A stretch of 64,000 nt of DNA from Talpa occidentalis. Its lineage: Eukaryota; Chordata; Mammalia; Eulipotyphla; Talpidae. The DNA is taken from positions 86,535,106-86,599,105 of the forward strand of contig NW_023601104.1 of NCBI RefSeq assembly GCF_014898055.3. The letters run 5' to 3'. The translations under genes and the position numbers were made by a program. Positions 58,735 through 64,000 of this stretch are shown one piece after another. How positions within the stretch are numbered: the first letter of the stretch is position 1; every line of letters begins with the position of its first letter. The notes under the pieces are model-generated. The model ran no database searches. It had not been told where the DNA came from and saw nothing but the letters and a program-made list of their open reading frames with translations.

Positions 58735-59420
58735 AACGATCCCCGCCGAAGCCGGGGCACCCGACAGACTCTAAGGCGATCCCCAATTGCCGCACCCCTA
58801 CTTTTCGCAGCCACTCTTTGGGCTCCCCGGGTGTTTGGACCGCGGGGCCCGCTCAGCGCAGAGGCGTAGGATCCGGGCGACAGCCTCTGGATCCGCACCC
58901 CGGGGTGCAGCGGGGGCGCAAAGCTGCGGCACTGGGGGTGCCCCGGGCGGTCCCGCCTGCTCCGCCCCCCGCGCCCCCGCCCCGCTCCCGGCTGTCCAAT
59001 CAGAGCGCCGCTCCGGCGGGCGCCGCGGCCAATCAGGAGCGGCGGGAGCGCGGCGGGGCGCCGGCGGGCGCCGGGCGAGCCCGCAGTCGGGAGCTGGCGG
59101 CGGCGCGGGGCCCCAGGGCGCGCGGCGGGCGGGATCCCCGGGCCAGCCGGGCCAGCCGAGCCGCCTTCGCCGCGGCGACCTTCCGGCCGGCGTTTGGACC
59201 CAGCAGGCGGCGTCGCAGGTAGCCGTACCCCGCGCGCGAGCGCGATCGGGGCCCGCGAGAGGGCTCCGCAGGTGGAGAGGGCGGGGGGCGGGCTCGCCGC
59301 GAGGTCCCAGCGCCCCGGGGCTGCCCGGAGCCCGGGGCGCCCCCCTCCCGCGCCGGCCTCGGCCGCGGCTCCGGGGCGCCGGGCATCTCCCCCGCCCCGG
59401 GCGCCCAGGAGTGGGAGGGG
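58735..59420. promoter_or_regulatory. STON2: CpG island promoter, probably STON2
   Basis: Base composition changes sharply to very GC-rich with dense CpG, beginning about 26 kb after the SEL1L 3' end. Two CCAAT boxes in the same orientation (58,996-59,000 and 59,029-59,033) sit 33 bp apart, a spacing typical of NF-Y-driven promoters, and there is no TATA box. A splice donor candidate follows. In human 14q31 the next gene downstream of SEL1L, in the same direction, is STON2 (stonin 2, an AP-2-linked endocytic adaptor), whose first exon is non-coding. The gene name rests on remembered synteny, since no STON2 coding sequence is in the window. Confidence 0.6.
59060..59218 (+). other. STON2: Putative non-coding exon 1 (STON2, inferred)
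   Basis: GC-rich sequence downstream of the CCAAT pair, ending GTCGCAG before GTAGCC at 59,219, a reasonable splice donor. The 5' boundary is only a guess from the distance to the CCAAT boxes. A second donor-like CGCAG|GTGGAG lies near 59,270. Confidence 0.35.
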
Positions 59421-59812
59421 TGATGTGAGTTCGCCGAAGGCGGGCGGGGGTGGATGGGTGACACCTGCACCCCGCACCCACACGTGGACACTGTTTTGCC
59501 CAACGCGCGCCCTCCCTGAGATGCGGGTTCCCGGGGCGTCTTCATTGGCCGGAGTAGGGCGGCCTCAACAGGTGTCCCTGGAGACGGTTTCTCCCCCCAC
59601 CTCCACCCCCCGGCGTCTGAAATCTCAGCCTTGGCGCTCAGTCCCCCCTTTGGGGTGTCGTGAGACAGGACCCCAGCCTGGCCTCTCAGGCGCGCTGCCC
59701 GCTGGACAGCGCCCAGCGGCGCCCGGACCCCGCGGACTCGGGCTTTGGATGGAGTTTCCTCTGTGCGTTGCCAAGCAATTTGCCTGGATGAAGAGTTGGA
59801 GAGAAAGAGGAG

Positions 59813-59814
<2 letters not shown>

Positions 59815-59860
<46 letters not shown>

Positions 59861-59984
59861 TGCATGTATGTTTCTTGGTGCAACCTCTGCTGAAAGGAGC
59901 AGCCTGCATATATGTGTGTGTGTGTGTGTGTGCGCGCGCATGCATGTGTGTTCTTGGTGCAACCTCTGCTGAAAGGAGCAGCCT

Positions 59985-60018
<34 letters not shown>

Positions 60019-60045
60019 AATCCCTCCTGAAAGGACAGCCTGAGG
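59815..60045. repeat. Composite TG/CG minisatellite, three units
   Basis: Three units, each an alternating (TG)n run (two followed by CGCGCG and CATGCATG), then GGTGCAACCTCTGCTGAAAG or a shortened form, then GAGCAGCCTG. The units are about 95, 77 and 60 bp. The alternating purine-pyrimidine runs could form Z-DNA. Confidence 0.85.
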
Positions 60046-60099
60046 GCGGTGAGTGAATCATTAACTGTGGTCTTACAGCTACTGGCCTCTGCTTGTCTC

Positions 60100-60275
60100 T
60101 CCTATTAGGCAGGTCCTTGCTGCTCTCGGGCCTCGCTCTCCCCATCTGTCAAGTGGCGATAGTGACCGCTCCTGCCCCTTAGCCTTGGTTTGAGGACTCA
60201 GTGAGCCAGTGCCCCACAGGACGCAGCACTAAGCACTCCGCAAACGCCGGCTCTATTGTGTATTATACCCCGTGG
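60100..60275 (+). repeat. MIR remnant
   Basis: CTCCCCATCTGTCAAGTGGCG, then GGTTTGAGGACTCAGTGAGCC, in MIR order. Confidence 0.6.
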
Positions 60276-61334
60276 ATGGTCTTTTAAAGAATAAATCAGA
60301 CGTGTGCAAACAGGTCCAGCGCCATTTGGAGCTCTGAACAGCTTTCTACATTTGGAGGGAAAATGCTCTTATTAACGTTAGGGAGGGTTTCTTTTTTAGG
60401 TATTACATCCTTTGAGCTTAAAAACAAACAAAAAGTGCTCCATTAGAATAGTGAGAGAGATCAGTGGGTTCCTGCTAGTAGCTGAGAAAATCTTTATGAC
60501 CCTTGAAAAAATTGATATGAATGTTGTGTGAAAAGAATACCATGACACTTTGTTGAATGCTTGTCTTTCATTAGTGTGGCTGATGGGGGGAGGGGTGGTA
60601 TTTAAAGATTCTTTTGCTTTGTAGTATTGCCATAAAAAACAGGTTTTTTTTTTTTTAAAAAAAGAAAAGGCAGACAAAGAAAAAGAAACACAAACAAAAC
60701 CCCTAATCATCCAGCAACGTGCTAGTGGCTCATAGAACCGTGAATTTGGAGTTGTCACTTCAGGTGTTTGTTCCCTGTCTGATCTGGGTGTTCTGGTTTG
60801 GTTCTTTGCCACCGGATCACTTTTCTTTCCTGGTTTAATCTGAGGAGTCAGATAATCATTTGAGCGCATTCACTTTTGTGTTAAAGCCTAAAAGTCAGTG
60901 TGGAGCCTGCTTGCTTGGAGTTCTGAACCCTCTGCCACTGGTCTTCTACCCCGTGACAGATGCAGGAACCTTCCCAGAGGTTCTCTAGGGCGATGTCAGT
61001 GCAATCTTGCCTGTCTTATTGCACCACACTTACCCCATAGACTGTGACCTGAGCACAAAAAGACCCCAGTTCTCCTAGCGTTTCCAGTGCTTTTGCCAGG
61101 GAGCCTTCCAATAAAACGTATCCACTTAGAGAAATTGATTATCTTTTCAAGGGGTAAGCAGCCCACTTGCAGATGCAAATCTTCAAATCCCTTTCAGTTG
61201 CTGATAAGGAGACTTGACTCCCCTCCAGAATGGGAGATCTGGAAGCTTGCTGCTGGAAGAGGAGACAGCATGGGGTGGGGGCAGGGCAAAGATTGCTGGT
61301 TTCCCCAGCCAGACCCGCACCTGGTGAGAGCTCT

Positions 61335-61500
61335 GGCTCTATGACTAATGACTGGGAAATTCGGACAAGTTGCTTCACTTTTCTGTGCCAAAGTCTCCCT
61401 ATTCTGAAAAATGAAGCCTCGTTGTTTTTCTCTTTAAGAGTTGTTCTGAGGATGGGACTATGAATGGAGAGCCCCTCGCGCAGTTCCAGCGACATAGTGA
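61335..61500 (+). repeat. MIR remnant
   Basis: ACAAGTTGCTTCACTTTTCTG, CTATTCTGAAAAATG and GAGTTGTTCTGAGGATG in MIR order. Confidence 0.6.
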
Positions 61501-62284
61501 CTGGTCTGTAGATTCCAGATACTCTCCAAAGTTGAGAGTGATCAGCTGTACCTGGCAAAGGAAAAAGAACTGATCGAGGGAATAACACTTGATTTGAGTT
61601 TAGAATGATGAGCAAGTCTCTTATGCTTATAGGGGTGAGATTGCACTGTAATTATCAGCTTAGACTAAATCACAAGTAACCCCCAAGTCTCAATAGCTAA
61701 CATTCACCACCAAGGTTTCATTCTCTGGGCTGCTACGGTCCAGTGTAGGTCTCTTTTGGTTTTGCTCCGTATCCGCCTTCATTCTTGGACCCACTGAAGC
61801 TTACAACCAGCCTCTTTCTGTGACAGTACTGATCTCATTTACTGGGGAAGGAAAACAGGAAAACAGAATAAAACCTACGGCATTTAACATCTCCTTAGAA
61901 GTAGCAGACATAACCTGAACACTCTTGCTGTTAGCCAAGAGAAGTTGCACGGCCAAGTCTGATGTCACCAGTGTAGAGAAGTTTAAGCTTCCTGAAGACA
62001 GTGAGCTATGATCCAGGGGGAAGCAAAGTGCAGGCAGAACCAGCCTGGGGAGTTCACCAGAGGCAGACAGTGAAGGGCCCTAGGTCTGGTGATAGGGGTT
62101 TAGAACTTTATCCTGTGGATGTGGAACTGCCACGGGGAAGATTTTAAGCTGGAGTTTGACATGATCAGATTTTCAGGCTGAGCACATACTTCTAGTGGCG
62201 ACATGACAGAAGATTGAGATCAGTGAGTCTAAGACAAGAGGATGAGGGCCTGAATATATAGCAACCTCAAATCTCTTATTTTTA

Positions 62285-63030
62285 TACATGGTCCTTGACT
62301 TACTGTGGCTTGACTTAATGATTTTTCAACTTTACAGAGGTGCAAAAGTAATACACAGCCATTAGAACCCATACTTTGAATTTTGATATATTCCTCTGCT
62401 AGTGAAATGTGAACACTATTCTCTAGTGATTCTGGGCATTGGCTGCCCTCAGTCAACCTGCTGTCACAAGGGTAAACAACCGACAGTTGGCAGATTCTTT
62501 TCCCTATTTAGTAGAGTATACAATAAATTACATCAGTGTTCAACAGTTATTAAATAGCCTTTGTTTAGATGATTTTGCCCATCTGGAGGCTAATGTATAT
62601 GTTCTGAGCACATTCAAGCTAGGTGGCTAGCCTAAGCTCTGATGTTCAGTAGGTTGTGGGTTTTTTTGAAATATTTATTTATGTATAGAACTGGGGTATA
62701 AGGCAGAGGTGCAGGGGGTAAGAGGATTCACCAGAGAGAGTGGGGAGCAGAACACGCAGATCCACTGAAATACACTGCTGAGGGGAGCAGAGGGCAAGAC
62801 AGGAGAGGTCTGCTGCGCCAAGTGGGTCAGCTCCCTGGCTGGCTGGGGGATCAAACTGGTGCTGCAGTGGCTGGAGATAGCTTGTTAGCACTGTCTCTTT
62901 AATCCCTGTGCCACCAGGGAGGCCCCCCAGTAGGTTGTGTTATTAAATACATGTTCCACTTATGATATTTTCAGCTTCGGGTGGATATATCAGGATGTAA
63001 GCCTATCATGAGTTGAGGAAGAGTTGACTT
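62285..63030 (-). mobile_element. Tigger-like DNA transposon split by a SINE
   Basis: CCTTGACTTACTGTGGCTTGA, ACAATAAATTACATCAGTG, TTAGATGATTTTGCCC and, after the SINE, CACTTATGATATTTTCAGC. It is the same family as 43,170-43,605 in opposite orientation. Confidence 0.65.
62659..62927 (-). repeat. tRNA-derived SINE, antisense
   Basis: Inserted into the Tigger-like element. Perfect 12-bp duplication CAGTAGGTTGTG at 62,647-62,658 and 62,928-62,939. Confidence 0.95.
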
Positions 63031-63154
63031 GTGATTACACTACTGGGAAATGATTCATGTGGCACTTAGTGACTTGTCTTTTTTACAAGTCTTCTCCTAA
63101 AATACATATGCTCTCATCTTAAAGTCATTATTTTATAATATCATCTAAAGCAAC

Positions 63155-63328
63155 AGCTCTCAGACCTTTAGTGTGCTTCAGAATCATCTGGAGGGCTTCA
63201 GAAAACACACATTTCTCTCCCCACCTGCATTAGTGGGGGCTGGGCGGGCCTGGGAACCAGCATTTGGGAAGTGCTCAGGTAATGGTGATGTTGCTGATTC
63301 AAAGATCACACTTTGAAAACCCCAAACT
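63155..63328 (+). repeat. MER5-type hAT remnant
   Basis: CTTCAGAATCATCTGGAGGG, GGGAACCAGCATTTGGGAAG and GATCACACTTTGAAAACCCC match MER5A order to its end. Confidence 0.6.
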
Positions 63329-63329
63329 A

Positions 63330-63657
63330 GGGCCTCCCCGGTGGCACAGCGGTTGAGCGCTGGGTTGCGAAACTGCCCGCAGCCTCTGCAGCGCCGGTTC
63401 GATCCCCGGCTGCTCCCCGGCCACCGGAGGAGGGTCCCACATGGCGTGCAGACCTCTCCTGCCGCCCGCTGCTCCCCTCAGCAGTGTACTTCGGTCCTTC
63501 TGCCTGCTCTGCTCCCCGCTCTGGCTCTGGTGAATTCTCTCACCCTCCCGCGCTTCTGACTGTACCCAGTGCTTGTATAAATAAATAAATAAAAATAAAA
63601 TAAATCTTAAAAAAAAAAAAGCAGTCAGAAAATTGGAAAATAATTAAAAAAAAAAAA
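63330..63657 (+). repeat. tRNA-derived SINE with 3' extension
   Basis: Full-length type A copy with a normal A-tail, then GCAGTCAGAAAATTGGAAAA TAATT and a second A-run, all inside one perfect 15-bp duplication GAAAACCCCAAACTA (63,315-63,329 and 63,658-63,672). Confidence 0.93.
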
Positions 63658-63672
63658 GAAAACCCCAAACTA

Positions 63673-64000
63673 AAGGAAGCAGCTAAAACATGGTTAGAGA
63701 AAGATCTGGATAAAGGATCTTATGGGAGGAGGAAAAATTCTGGAGTGTCCCAGCATTCTCCATGTGACAGTTCTGCTGAAGAGTAATTCTGGCTATGAGC
63801 AGTGGGTTTTGTAAGAGTGACTGAGTGTCTGGGTTTATATTAAATTGCAAATGCAATTCTCATTGTAAGGAAATGAAAAAGCTGGGATTCAGAGAAGCAA
63901 GAAGCACACAAGTGCCGCTTTATCCCTTCCCTTTGTAATTCTGCCCAGACTCCCCATCCTGTCATTGAGCACACACCCTTTTGTCTGGCTCCAGATCTCT
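63673..64000. other. Unclassified end of window
   Basis: No gene or repeat recognised. Confidence 0.5.

Larger units (their letters stand above)
60046..62284. other. Presumed first intron of STON2; old repeats only
   Basis: MIR-like segments at 60,100-60,275 (CTCCCCATCTGTCAAGTGG) and 61,335-61,500, and an ancient repeat at about 61,990-62,230. No exon was recognised. The gene assignment is inferred. Confidence 0.5.

Noticed and set aside
59815..60045. CRISPR-like repeat array
   Set aside because: Only three unequal units built on dinucleotide runs, no spacers, in a mammalian genome.
58632..60145. Long open frames of 213-370 codons on both strands over the CpG island
   Set aside because: They overlap in several frames, are rich in Arg, Ala, Pro and Gly (GC-driven) and run into (TG)n giving His-Thr repeats. 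No domain; these are composition artefacts.
61139..61615. 158-codon minus-strand open frame
   Set aside because: Overlaps a MIR remnant and has no recognisable similarity.
60046..64000. STON2 coding exon
   Set aside because: No frame resembling the stonin N-terminus is present. The gene name is based only on neighbour order.

Overview
This is 64 kb of a mammalian nuclear genome, not a prokaryotic or plasmid sequence. Short exons are separated by AT-rich introns with GT-AG junctions. Old mammalian repeats (L2, MIR, MER5, Tigger-like, L1) are scattered throughout, and there are about 20 copies of a tRNA-derived SINE with Pol III A and B boxes, many with perfect target-site duplications. The SINE is not Alu, B1/B2, the carnivore or ruminant type, or the vesper-bat VES as I remember them. 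A non-vesper bat (possibly horseshoe-bat-like) is my best guess, at low confidence.

Region 1 (1-32,765, + strand) is the 3' two thirds of SEL1L, the Hrd1-associated ERAD adaptor. Eighteen exons (human exons 4-21) at 7,251-28,796 encode residues 114-794 in human numbering, with every splice phase intact. They cover the fibronectin type II domain, the Sel1-like repeats, the single transmembrane helix and the proline-rich cytosolic tail. Exons 1-3 lie upstream of the window. A 3' UTR of about 4 kb ends near a canonical AATAAA at 32,743. The last intron holds an unannotated, stop-free, phase-neutral 153-nt candidate cassette exon (28,094-28,246), the most interesting possible novelty here.

Region 2 (32.8-58.7 kb) is intergenic and repeat-rich. 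Its main landmark is an old endogenous retrovirus relic at 36,237-41,382: two LTRs of about 469 bp in the same orientation, a tRNA-Lys-type primer binding site after the first and a polypurine tract before the second. The interior has no recognisable gag, pol or env. It contains a large inverted repeat, a 5'-inverted (twin-primed) L1 end, a CTCF-like motif and a young SINE.

Region 3 (58.7-60.1 kb) is a strong CpG island with paired CCAAT boxes, a candidate first-exon splice donor and a TG/CG minisatellite. From the human 14q31 gene order (SEL1L followed by STON2 in the same direction) it is probably the STON2 promoter and non-coding first exon. The rest to 64,000 would then be STON2 intron 1, containing repeats and no recognised coding exon. 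The many short ORFs outside SEL1L are best explained as chance, GC-rich or SINE-derived frames.
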